From NCBI RefSeq assembly GCF_000002425.4, contig NC_037254.1, positions 5,969,053 to 6,033,052 on the forward strand: 64,000 bases of DNA, in the 5' to 3' direction. The stretch is from Physcomitrium patens (lineage: Eukaryota > Streptophyta > Bryopsida > Funariales > Funariaceae). The notes below the pieces were generated by a model, which made no database searches, had not been told where the DNA came from, and worked only from the letters and a program-made list of their open reading frames with translations. Position numbers and translations under genes: made by a program. This document shows, piece after piece, positions 45,700 through 57,449 of this stretch (position 1 is its first letter; every line of letters starts with the position of its first letter).

Positions 45700-47260
45700 A
45701 AATCTCAATCTTCTTTATTGTATTTATAAGATTCTTTGTTGGTTTTCATGTATATTTATTAATATCATATCCGCATCAATGAACAAGATATTCTAATCTA
45801 TTTTAGCACCACCTTGAATCTAAGACTTCTCCTATCTTGAACTCTTGATTATTATCCACTTTTATAGGAAGAAGTGGCATTTATTTTTTTTCCAAGATAT
45901 TTATTATCTTATATGATTCAAAGAAAGATATATGAAATATAGGATGAATCTTTATAGACTTTGATAGATATAATCCATAAGCAACAGGATTGACTTGTTC
46001 ATTAATAAAAAAAGAACTAAGCTTACAATAGTCTAACTTGTCACAAAGACAAGTAGTCTTGATATTGTAATAAAGTAGCCATATTTTGTCACCCACATTG
46101 AATTATGGTTGTTCCTTACAATAAGCATCCGCATTGATCTTTTGTCATTCTTGAGCTTTGTTTAGTTGTCTCTATATTATTGTATGTAGCTCTAATAAAT
46201 GATTTGTAAAATCTTATATTATAGAATTATCAACTTTTTAAAAGTCAAAAGTATCAAATTATAGATGATAACTATAATTGATAAAAAAAAAAGTGTTTAT
46301 TGAATAGAAAAATATATTAAATTATTATATTCAAACTTCGCCAATAACAAAAGAGTTGTCCAATTATTTTGATGATAATTGATAGTATACCTCAAATGCT
46401 ACTCTAGAACTTGATTCACCCATTTTGTTTGCCCATCATTTTGAAGATAAAAAGCCAAAGAGAGCTTTATATTCACCTTCAAAATCTTAAAAAGGATTCT
46501 CCAAAATCTTGATATAAATTGAGTCTTCCTGTTTGATATAATATATTTAGATAATTTATGATAATAATAGATATTATCAAAAAAAAAACTTAGCTATTTC
46601 TTCATATGTGATAGATTTTTTATATTATATAGAATGTGCCATCTTAATAAAAAAAAACTACTATCATGAATATAAAAACATATAAATTTGAGATTAGAAG
46701 ATTCATAATAAAATCTATAGAAATAAAAGACCATAATTATTTTAAAATAGATAATAGCTAAAGAAGTCCATAAGATCAATGATAATGAACTTTGAATCTC
46801 GAACAAATATCACATGATTGTATAAAGTCTTTCACTGTCTTCTACATTTGAAGTGACCAAAAATATCTAGATATTAGGTCTAAACTCTTCTTGTATTCAA
46901 AATATGTGGCTATTGAAAAGTCATGATGAGCTTGAAGAATATATAATTGTACTTTTTCTTTTGGAATATGTAATTGTTCTTCAAAGTAGAATAGATTATT
47001 CTTGAACTCAAAATTTAAAATATTATGAGACTTAAAATAATTATTTTTGATATCATAAATAAGAAGATCAAAAGATATACTTAATTGAATTTGCTTGAAA
47101 AAGATTTAATTAATATTCAATATTGATTTTATTGCTCAAAGATGAAAATGCTCTCGCTTCAAGAAAATTATTCTTTATTGATCAAAAGCTATATTTCTTT
47201 CTTTTGGTACAAGATAAGAATATTTAAAAATGACATCTAATAAACCTTATTATTTTTTGG
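45700..47260 (-). pseudogene. A3 pol: integrase and chromodomain, decayed
   Basis: The 71-codon frame 46,096-45,881 holds MGDKIWLLYYNIKTTCLCDK and the integrase-tail block IKIHPIFHISFFESYK. The chromodomain follows at about 45,740-45,860, readable only in pieces (FKIGEVLDSRWC-type). Integrase core blocks lie between about 46,250 and 46,660, including a GQT-like motif near 46,430. Stops and frame changes are frequent. Identified by co-linear similarity to A2. Confidence 0.65.
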
Positions 47261-47299
47261 ATCTATAGGTGAACTTGAAATAAAATCTTGATAAAGATA

Positions 47300-49230
47300 T
47301 ACTCTAATGGACTTTGCGATGATTCAAAATACGTATCAATATGAAGTATTAGTAGTTTTTATAATTTATATACACATTAATTAGACTAGAAGCACCTTCT
47401 AAATAATGATACCATTCTTGAAATAAATCCACAATTACAAGAAGCTCTTTTTTGTGGATCTTATAGTTAATTTCAATAACTAAAAAAAAATTAGAATAAA
47501 AAGCTATCACATGGAGCTTATCATTTGCCTCCATTTGTGATAAAATATCACCTATAGCAAAGTCTAATGCATCTATTTCTATGAAGAATGCCTTGAAAAA
47601 ATCAATGTAATACAAAATTGGTATAGAAAAAAGTATTATCTTCAAGGCTTCAAAAGATATTTCAACTTTTTTGCTCTACTCAAGTTTGTCTTTATATGTC
47701 AAATATATAAGAAGAGCTGCAACTTAAGAAAAATTCTTGATGAAGATTTAATAATAATTTTCAAATCTCAAAAAATATTGTATATTTTTTATTATTTTTG
47801 GAACCTTTCAATTCATGATAGTTTGGAACTTCTTAAGATCCATCATTAATCCTTTATTGGAAATAATATATCTTAAGAATTCAACTTGAATAGTGTCAAA
47901 TATATACTTTTTTATCTTTGCATATGTAATTTTTCTTAATACAAAATAAATATAAAATTTATATTTTTTTTATATTCTTAGAATAGATTAAAATATCATT
48001 TAAATAACAAACAAAAAAATCATCAAGATATCATTCATGAGATATTGAAAAGCAATTGATATATTTTTTTAAGTCCAAAAAATATGATATTATATTCAAA
48101 ATATTCATATCTAATTTGGAAAGAAATCTTCTATTCATCTTGTTCTTTGATATGGACCAGATTGTATGCTCTTTGTAAATCTATTTTATATAGATCTTTG
48201 CTTGATTGAGTTAGTGAGAAAGTCCTAAAATCAAAGATAGATGGTACTTATTCTTAATAGTGATCTTATTGTGTCCTCAATAATCTATACATATCTGCAA
48301 AGATCCATCTTTTTTCTTCGCAAATAAGATAAGATCTCTAGCTAAAGATTTCAAATAGTATATGAAGTTTTTAATTAAATTCTTATCAATATACTCTTTT
48401 AGTATAGTCAACTTATTTTTCAATAAGTTATAGATTGGTCCAAATAGTAGTTGAGCTCCTACTTGTAGATACACCATTTCCAACAATTGAATAAGAAAGA
48501 GTTCAACTATAATATTCAATTGAATAATCATAGGATTGATGTTTTAAAAGAATATTTGGATTCTTTTTTTAAAAAACGTCTTAGAAATCTTGATATTGGC
48601 TAAGAATATCACTTGATATCTTTCTACCATCAAAAATGAGTATGGTATATATAATAAAAGATGACCTTTCTTTTTCATATATAAAAGCTCTTCAATCTAC
48701 TAATAAGAGTTTGGATGTACTAGTCTTATCTATTTTTACTTCTTTATTGAAATTTTGGATTAAACTATAAAAAAACTTAAAGTTACAAGAAATCCAATTT
48801 ATATGAAGATTATATTTTTTTAACTACAATAATCTTAAAATAATTAGATTGGATGAAGATCTTATTATATTAAATATTATTATATTATTATGATCTTTAA
48901 TTGCTACATATAAAAAAATAATTCCATAAATAAAATCTTCAAAAGAAAAAAATAAAAATCTATGATTTTTTACATATACAAATATAGTTTTCTTGACTAA
49001 AGATATTTCTTATTTCTTGATAAAGTCTTCATCTATAAAACAAGTTGAGGCTTCTATATCTAATAATGCAAAGACTTTGTGATTTTTAGGTCTTAAACAT
49101 ATATCTATTGTAAAACGAGATGAAAGATTTGAAAAGAGAATAGAACCTTTAGTAGATATTGTATATGATTCGAGCCGCATGGTTTTTACTGTAGCTAGAA
49201 AAACTTGTTTTTTGACATATTGTCTTATTT
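47300..49230 (-). pseudogene. A3 pol: protease, RT and RNase H, decayed
   Basis: RNase H occupies the 98-codon frame 47,645-47,349 (FFIEIDALDFAIGDILSQ, YKIHKKELLVIVDLFQEW). RT spans about 47,800-48,531. Its N-part is the 84-codon frame 48,531-48,277, with LFAKKKDGSLQICIDY matching the KKKDGS-DYR block better than A2 does. The palm YLDD region near 47,990 is destroyed. The protease lies near 48,830-49,100, with the active site readable only in parts. Many stops. Confidence 0.7.
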
Positions 49231-49239
49231 GGCAATTGT

Positions 49240-50300
49240 ACTTCTTATTTTGTAATTACATTGCTTCTTTGGAGAATATTAAAGAATGTATTTAGCTTTT
49301 CTATAATTTAAAGATAAACCTTTTTTATGACGTTAAGTCTTTTTTTACTTAGTAAAAGATTTAAAACATATTGTATCAATTTATATAGATTCTAATCTTG
49401 ATAAATAAAATTTTAAAAACTTAAGAATTGCCATTATTAATTGATTTATTTTTCTCCAATCAAGTCTCTTTTTATGTTTTTTAAATAATCAATTGTCACA
49501 TATAATAGCTTGAATAATAAATTATTTTAAAGATTTTACTTTTGATATTATCAATAATAAATCTTTGACATTATTCTTTAATCCATATTAAAATTGATTG
49601 ATAAGGGCTTTGTCATTCTTGTCTATGTCACAAGTAAGGTTTTGGAATTTAGCATATATGGTAAGTAATTTTGATCTTTGTTGTAAAGATAAGTACTTAG
49701 TCTTTGCTACTCTTTTTTATTCACTATGTCTAAATGTAGCTGTAAATACTTCTAAAAATTAATTCAAATTATAAAAGATTCATGAATCTTTTTCTATTAA
49801 TAATATAAATTAAAAGAGAGTACTTCTAAATAGAAAAGCACCTATGAATCCAACTTTAGTAAATCCATCAAGATATTGGAAGAGATGAAATCTTATATAG
49901 AGCTTGACTTATTGCAAAAATCATTGAAATTTTGATCTTCTTCTATCAAATTTATTGAGCATACTAATCCTTCTCCCCATCGTACTTGTAAAAGTAAAAC
50001 TTTCTGGATTTGGTTGTGAGATTGATCTCCTTGCTTTGTTCAATTACACATCTTCTTATTGTAGATTTTGAACTTCCTCCATAGGAGTAGGATTAGTATT
50101 TTTGTGGTTGACACTCATGATGCATGAAATTTCCATTCTAAAAGTATTGAAAAGTTTATGAAGATCTACAATAGTTGCAAATCTATTCTCACTTCTATTA
50201 AGTGTATCATTAATGATTATTTCTTCTATTTCAAACAACTTAACAAATTCATAAGTTAAATTAGAAGAAAATAATATGCAACCTCTAATATCAAATAAAA
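49240..50300 (-). pseudogene. A3 gag, decayed
   Basis: Gag is readable in pieces on the minus strand. The 60-codon frame 50,238-50,056 (MFEIEEIIINDTLNRSENRF) matches A1's gag start, and capsid blocks run to about 49,430. The zinc-knuckle region near 49,270-49,320 is recognisable only by position. Non-functional. Confidence 0.6.
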
Positions 50301-50475
50301 AATTTTACAAAAAAGAATATTTTTTCTTCTTTAAGAAAATAAATTAATATTAAATAATTAAAAAATATATTTAAAAGTAGATAATTTGTAACCTTCAAAA
50401 TACAACAATATAAGTGAAATAATCCACTCACTTTTAAAACAAGATAAGAATAATAAGTTAATATTCTTGTCAAAA

Positions 50476-51002
50476 TGTCAAAGATATGAACCTCAAAGAA
50501 CAATAATACCAATATATTCTTGTGTCACTCAAAAAGACTTAAAAATTACTCAAAGGTGATATAATATTAAATTAGAATGGCTATTGCAAAAGACAAAAAG
50601 ACTAGAAAGTCTTGAAATAAGACCAAAGACTAAAAAGACATTGATAATAGTGAAGAAGGTTTCACTCTTGCCTCCATACATACTCTTAATTAAGAGCTAC
50701 ATGGCAATGTCTTACAAGCCCTCAAAAATGTATTGACTTAACAAAATACATATCTTAATTTACAAGACAAGTTTTCTTTTTGCACCACATAATTAGCTTG
50801 TTTTACAAGCTACCAACGTGTGGTTAACTTGTTGACTAAATTTCTAATCTATCAATCAACTAAAAATAAATGTAAAGTCAAAATAGCATCTATAAAGCTT
50901 CTAAAAAATATCTCTAAAAAATATTACATAATAAATCTATTTTTATTAACTTCTATTTAATCATATAGATAATTATTAGAATAAATATATATATCCGTGA
51001 TA
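50476..51002 (-). repeat. A3 5' LTR (527 bp)
   Basis: On the minus strand it begins with a decayed TGTCACGGATA at 51,002 and ends CTTTGACA at 50,476. It aligns with the 3' LTR along its whole length with many transitions, so the insertion is old. Confidence 0.85.
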
Positions 51003-52350
51003 CTATGCCTTATAATTATGAATAAAATTGAGATAGGTTGAAAGAAAAACCATTACCAAAAGTTATTAAAGAATTTATGGATTTTGAAGAAGTACCACTA
51101 TAAAATAGGATTATGGAGATACAAAAGAGTAAGTATTCTTACAAGATGTATGTGCCTTTGATACAAATTTTATTAGTATTTTTTAAAATAGAAGTATTAT
51201 ATTCTTTGAGGTTAATTGCATCTATTGAATTAGCACACAATAATAAGATTGTAGAAATTTATCCAAAAAAGGTTTATTCTATACTTAAAACTTTTCAAGA
51301 ACCAAAAGGTATTGTAGAGATAAAATATATAATAATCGATAAGAAGAATAAACTTGTTGTTTGATATTTATAAGAATATTCTATATAACAAATAGAAGAA
51401 GCATTAAAAAATATTTAAGAGATCTAAAGAATATTGAACATCATTGTATAAAAGAAACTTTTAAAAAATTGAATATTGGATGCAATGGTTTGTTTTACTA
51501 GCAAAAATTGAATATTTTCAAAAAATTCTTGCAAAATAAGATAAATCGTTTGTTTTTGGAGCTCATAAAATATGATGTGTGAATCCTAATATTTTTGCTC
51601 CTATTGTTATCTTCACAATATCACATATGCTTTAGAACTTAAGACCAATTCTTATGCCAAAAGCATACTTGCCTAAATTAATAGAATTATTGAAAAAAAG
51701 ATATAAATAAAGATTTTGAAGCCTTATTTTACTCCATATTCTACTCATTGGTTTACGATGCCTAAGAAAAATAGATCATTATATTTTATTCAAGATATAT
51801 AGCTAATAAATGTAGTAACTATTAAAAATACAGGTATAAGATATTTAGTAGATGAGTTTGTTGAAGCATTTACAAGAATGGTAATTTATTAAATAAATTA
51901 TTTATATTTAGGCTATAATCAATTTTAACTTCTATATAAAAATAAAAATCTAATAATGATGAGAATGCCACTTGGATTGCTTAAAATATATATTCTTCCA
52001 TAAAGTGCTACAAATTCAATTGCACATATGTATCAAATGAACAAGATATTAAGAGATTTTATTACTAAAAAAATTATAATTTTTTTAAATAATATTTCTA
52101 TTAAAGATATAAAAAAGAAGAAAAAAATGAAACTTTAGATTAAAAAAAAGTTATTGCAAGTATATTATTGATCATATACAAGATTGTGAAAATATTTTAT
52201 CTCAACTTGAAGAAGTTCATCTTATACTTTTGAAAGTAAAATCTACATTTGGAGTACAAGAAGTTATTATTATTAGATATTTATATAGATTTTATTAAAA
52301 AAAATTGAATTCAAGCCAAGTTGATGAAATTAGAAGGTTGAAAAGCAATC
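51003..52350 (+). pseudogene. B1 pol: linker and reverse transcriptase, decayed
   Basis: B1's reading resumes after A3 with LKEKPLPKVIKEFMDFEEVP, followed by the 83-codon frame 51,113-51,364. RT blocks are readable in pieces: TISHML-stop-NLRPILMPKAYLPKLIELLKK (given in parts: TISHML, then RPILMPKAYLPKLIE) near 51,610-51,700. The palm region with IFLLKI, where the family has a FLDD-type motif, lies near 52,080-52,110. IIDHIQDCENILSQLEEVHL is near 52,167-52,230. The same last block in B2 reads VDHINDCKKILVRLKEVHLI, which confirms the family. The reading breaks at about 52,350, where B2's truncated LTR begins. Confidence 0.7.
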
Positions 52351-53296
52351 TTTTCAAGAAAAAAAGAATTGAAGTTACCAAATAGAATAAAAACATCAAA
52401 ATCTACTTAAGTATCAAATGACCTACTTCTTCAACCTTGATGCTAGTTTTCTACAGCCAATATCTCATTTTCACACTATTCAATTATTCTCAAATTTTAC
52501 ACATATATAGCAAATCAAATCTTTTACCTTCATACATAAATTTCACTCTAATCCAATAAGTAAATTGCTGAAGATCTTAGAAAATCTAATTACTCTTCAA
52601 AGTCCAATTTCTGAGACCTCAATCTACTTGAAATTCAATAACCTTCAATTCAATCGTATGATCAAGCTCAAACTTATAGCATACACTCCAAATAATTATT
52701 TTTATAAGTCTTTAAAATTTAAAATACAGATCTACTACTAAATTTATGAAATTTTCTAAAATATAGTATTCCTTTTATTTCATAAATTCTAGAGTCATCC
52801 AAAACAACCATGACTTTGCAAAGCTCTTATAAAGTCATTACACACTTAAATCACTCAAAATCAATGCCTAAAAAAATCCTATCAAGTTTTCTCTCAAATT
52901 CCACTCTTCGATCTATAAAAGAACTCCAAAGTCACCATAGGTGCATGGTTTTGTACCTCAAGGTCTGATTTTGACCTAAATTGACAACCAATCCTCTTTA
53001 AGTATCAATTCTTGGCTTTTTGAGGTAATTTTTACTAAATTCTATTTTTAATTCCTTCTTGTACATGTCTATAATATTTTATTTTCCAATCTACTTAGTT
53101 TTGCTTTATTTATGATCCTACAAAGTAAATAAAAGCCTATTTCATAAAAAGGCAATAATATTACCTTTTAGTTTTATTATCTTTTTGACTATTATCTATT
53201 TTTTAAGATATTATTTATAAAATTTTAAAATAAGATCTTCTATAATATAATATTTTTTTTCTTTCTTTTATTTGTTAGCTATGTTGCATCACAACA
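52350..53296 (-). repeat. B2 3' LTR, truncated
   Basis: It aligns with about 59,875-60,818 of the partner LTR. The LTR start at the right end reads TGTTGTGATGCAACATAGC on the minus strand, while the LTR end (about 530 bp, including the AATCCTAA array) is missing on the left. Confidence 0.75.
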
Positions 53297-53349
53297 TTCT
53301 ACCTCATCTAAACTTGTACATCCTTTGGCATGTACCAAGTTTTCCTCAT

Positions 53350-54800
53350 TATATTAATATAGAGTATTCTTTGTCTTGGTCAAATTTTTGATCTTCAATT
53401 TGCTCTTCTTCTCCCATCTCAATGTCTTGTAATGGATTTTTTTTCATTAAAACTTTTGTTTTTATCTCTTTATTTAAATAACTTAATTCTCTTATCTGCT
53501 CTAGGTATCTTTAGTTCTGTACTATCAAGTTCTTGTAACAAATATGTTCCATTGTTATATACTTATTTGACAACATAAGGCCCAAACCATCTCCTTGCAA
53601 ATTTCTTTGCCATATTATGTTGGTTGTTCAAACTACTATTATAAACCAACATCCAATTGCCATTTTGAATTAGTTTTGGATGCAATTGATGTTTTTTGTC
53701 AAACCTCTCTTTATTTTTTTTCCTTGTCTCTTTTAACTTCTTTATAGCTATTTCAATGTCCTTGGATCTTCTTTTAAGTTGTTAAATTTGTAATACTAAT
53801 AATTCTTCTCTTATTAAATCATCTTTCAAAGGTAATACATTCCATGTTGATACAACCTTCTCTATTGGCATCACCAATTTTTGTCCATACATCAATTCTA
53901 CTGGCATATATCTTATAATTATACTATAAGTTGTACAATCTGCCTATAATACAAATGGTAATAACTTAGGCCAATCACTTATCTTGCCTTTGCATGCTTT
54001 AATCAATGCTTTAACAATTAGAAAGTCCCTACGTTACTCTTATCATTTCCTTCTGGATTATTTGTGATTGTTAATGCAAGTCTAATGTCCATCCTTCCAA
54101 AGAATTCTTGTACTTCATTTGTATTTAATTCCCCTCTATTTACAATGATTTTTTTAATACAACTAGACCAAAAAATAATTTCTTTCAATATAAATTGATA
54201 TATTCCTTCCATACTCTTTATTCAAAGTGCTCTTCTCTTCACTTGATTTGTGAAATCTTCTTAAGCAAATACCAAATATTTCTTTTGTCAAAATTCCATT
54301 GGCATTGCAATTGAATCAACCACTTATTTATAATAAATTATTAATGGATATGTTGGATGTAATCCATCTCAATGATATATGTTTGAATATATTTGACAAG
54401 TCTCTCAAGATCCTACAAAATCCTCTACATCCTTATACATGCCCTTCCACCAATATTTTTTTTTACCTTTGCAAATATTATCCAAATGCCTCAATATCCA
54501 GCCTACCAACTTCCATGAAATTCTTTAATGATATTTTATTGAATGCCATAGTCACATATAATCGATTGTAGCATTCTATTCCTTTACTTTGAATACTTCC
54601 ATAAAAATCCATCTTAAAAAAAATATCCATAAGCCTTATATCCATAAGCCTTCCTTCCAATTCTTTTAAATTCATAATTTGTCCAATCTTCTTGCCACTT
54701 TAATGTACTTAAATACTTTGTAATGTACAATCATTCACCATCATATAACTCCTCCAAAAATACTTCAAAGGGTGTAGTTAAATACAACTATTTTCTTTTT
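53350..54800 (-). pseudogene. B2 pol: integrase, decayed
   Basis: The 64-codon frame 54,212-54,018 contains the integrase block KKIIVNRGELNTNEVQEFFG followed by DIRLALTITNNPEGND, the family's second catalytic Asp (DRGE) changed to Asn. Upstream, the 65-codon frame 54,675-54,478 covers part of the zinc-binding/spacer region. Downstream to 53,350 lies the integrase tail with WFGPYVV-type residues, readable near 53,570. Broken by stops and frame changes. Confidence 0.7.
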
Positions 54801-55067
54801 GTACATGAAGTTGAATAAAAGTTAGTGCTAATATTTTCTTTATCATCAATCATATCTTCTTTATCATCATATTGTGCTCATGACAACATATCTGCAATCA
54901 CATTATTTTTTCTCAAAATATGCTTAAATTCTGAATTTATAGACTTTATATATGCTATCTACCTTAACATTGCAATATCCAATGTTAAACAATTAGCAAT
55001 CCTACCTAATAGTAGTAGACATGTCCTTCCACCAATATTTTTTTTCCATTCAACAATCTCAGTTGTA

Positions 55068-55325
55068 TCAATTACATATTCTTTTTTCATTTTTCATTGC
55101 AGTTACTATGTTCCATAATTCTCTCTTGATTTGTGCATAAGTCCTTTGACAATGATTTAAAATCTTTGCTCTAAATCTAACTACATATCTATTTCTCTCT
55201 TCATCATCTTGTCTAATTGTCCACTCAATACCTGTTGGATTAGCATCAACCATCAATATCACTGGCCTCCCTAAATCATAATTGATCTTTCTCGAAGTTG
55301 GTGGTAAAGAAAGAAGTTTCTTCAA
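55068..55325 (-). pseudogene. B2 pol: RNase H
   Basis: The 85-codon open frame reads LGRPVILMVDANPTGIEW (first catalytic Asp in VD), IRQDDEERNRYVVRFRAK and CQRTYAQIKRELWNIVTAMK (catalytic Glu in KREL). The same domain in B1 (about 60,930-61,100) reads QFGAKVLGIRQCTYL in the matching place, which shows that B1 and B2 are one family. Frame is lost on both sides. Confidence 0.8.
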
Positions 55326-55528
55326 CTTTTTTATTGCCTTATTTTGCTCAATTTTCCATTGAAATTTAAATCCCTTCTTTAATAAATAATATAATGGTTC
55401 TGCTATATGTACAAAATATAAAATCCAAATGTAGTAAAAAAATAAATTATTCCAAAAACCTTCAAACCTTTGATGTATTTGAATATTCTTTCATCCTTTG
55501 AATTACATTTATTTTATCTATTAATGAT

Positions 55529-56600
55529 TTATGTTTGTATAATCCACACATATGTCCTACCACCAAAACTTTTTTTTATTCTAAATATTAATTTTACTCT
55601 CGATAAGATTAAATGAACCTCTTTTAATCTTACCAAAATCTTTTTACAATCATTAATATGATCTACCATAAAATTTCTACATCCCTTTGAATCCAATGTT
55701 CCATCCATTTCTTCTTCTTTACATTCCTTAATTGGCACATCATCTAAAAAAGATATTATTTTCTTTGGAATAAAATCTCTTAATATCTTATGCATTTCAT
55801 TTATCATATGTCCCACTGTATTTGTAGCCTTTTGTGGTAATGTACACATTCTAACCAATTTCAATGGCATCTTCATAGTTGTCAAATCTCTGCTTTATAT
55901 TGCCAATTGAAATTGATCATATCTCAAATAAAAATTATACATAGAAAAAATTATTTTTTTTACAAATGCTTCTACAAATTTATCTACTATTGGATTAGAA
56001 TTCATGATTCTAAAAGTCACTTTATTTACCAATTACATATCTTGAATAAACCTCAATTTTCCATTTTTCGTAGATATCATAAACAAATGATTAAAATATA
56101 GTGTAATAGATGGTTCTAAAATTTCCATCTTAATCTTCTTATTGAATATTTCAATAAGCTTAGGCAAATGGGCTTTTGGAACTAAAATTGATCTTAAATT
56201 CTATGGTGCATGTGGAATTATAAAAATAACCATAGGTGCCACCATATTTGGATCCACTTATCTTGTTTCATTTGGTTCAAATAAAAATACCTTGCCATAT
56301 CAAAAAAAACATCTCTTTGAAACATCTTTCCTCATCTTCTGTCAAAAAGTCCTTATAGCCAATCTTCAATCCATCTAATGTCAAATTATTTTTAAATTTA
56401 CGCCCTATTTTTCTTGGATCTCTCATATTACATTGCATAGAAGCTCTTTCAATCCTTTTCTGACAATCCAATAGTAGTGACAATGCCATTGATTTAACCT
56501 TCTTAGTAATAGTCTTGTACTTACTTTCTACCTTCACATCATATCTATCAATTTATTCTTTCATCTCATTATAAAATTCCTTAGATTGCACATTTATTAC
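55529..56600 (-). pseudogene. B2 pol: reverse transcriptase, decayed
   Basis: The 118-codon frame 55,885-55,529 holds MTTMKMPLKLVRMCTLPQKA (LP.GA.NS block of gypsy RTs), the catalytic IISFLDDVPIK with both aspartates intact, and DHINDCKKILVRLKEVHLIL. Upstream to about 56,600 further RT and linker blocks are readable in other frames (the 86-codon frame 56,537-56,277, with DGLKIGYKDFLTEDEERCFK). The active-site word is FLDD, not the YLDD or YVDD seen in most gypsy RTs. Confidence 0.8.
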
Positions 56601-57025
56601 ATTATCATCACTTTCAAAATCCAAATCCAATAATACTTACAATTCATCCATAGTATCACCAAAGTCACTTTCTTCAAATACTTCCAATATGTATTTATCT
56701 TCAACAAGCACTCCACATTTCTTCAACTCATATTCCATATTTTTGCTGTTTTTTTTCTCTATTTTTTTAAAAATATATATATTTTCAAATAAAAAAAAAT
56801 TATCTCGTGATAATCCAACAATGGCCTCATTTCTTCTAAGAAGTGGAAAGCCATCATTCCTTCTACCATTACAACTCTACTTTACAATGGCATGTAGTGA
56901 AAATCCCTCATATGTTTATTTCTAAATTTCCTAATAACCTTTGGCAAAGGTTGCTCTTTCAAACTTCCATAATTTTTCTTATAATTAGCATATATTATTA
57001 AAAATTACATTACTCTTATTCCATC

Positions 57026-57400
57026 TTAATTCCTAATCTGAGCGTATTCTAATTCATTATCTATAAACTTTGTTTCTATGTGAATAGCCATACTATAAGG
57101 TTGTTCTAGAATGATAGGATAAATAAAAATATCTTGCACAAAGAAGTTTTTTTCATCACTAACATCTCTTATTATAACCTTTACATTTGGACATGTCCGA
57201 TATAATTTTCCTCGTGAATTGCTTGCTGCTAAAATCATCCATCCATGTTTAATGTCAATAGGCCACTTTCTCCTTTCATACAACTCTTATGACATCAAAT
57301 TGATCTCTGAACTATGATCAATCAATGCTACAATTAGTTCTTCTAAATCTTCTAATTTTACTAAAGTTTTTGTAATAGTTCTTACTCAATGATTTCTAGA
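57026..57400 (-). pseudogene. B2 protease
   Basis: Just upstream of the 85-codon frame 57,283-57,026 the minus strand reads ALIDHSSEINLMS, a stop, then ELYERRKWPIDIKHGW. The frame continues ILAASNSRGKLYRTCPNVKV, then NFFVQDIFIYPIILEQPYSM and ends ELEYAQIRN. The active site is D-H-S-S-E-I-N, where retropepsins have D-[ST]-G. B1 shows the same D-H-S-S. The IILEQPY block is the second conserved loop, with Glu where the family usually has Gly. Confidence 0.75.
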
Positions 57401-57449
57401 ATAATGACTAGATTCTTGAGTCACATTTTTCTTTTTTGTAAATCTTACT

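Larger units (their letters stand above)
44578..51002 (-). mobile_element. Element A3: complete family A chromovirus, minus strand, inside B1 protease
   Basis: A full-length copy of 6,425 bp with both LTRs (44,578-45,105 and 50,476-51,002) and all coding blocks in order on the minus strand. The flanks are TTATG (44,573-44,577) and CTATG (51,003-51,007), a 5-bp target-site duplication differing by one C/T change. The host B1 reading (FL-I-M-Y, family FLTVC) resumes after the element. A polypurine tract (AAAAAGGAGAGAA on the minus strand) lies directly before the 3' LTR. All genes carry many stops. Confidence 0.9.

Noticed and set aside
54299..56378. Plus-strand frames of 60-97 codons inside B2
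   Set aside because: They are antisense to well-supported integrase, RNase H and RT blocks on the minus strand.
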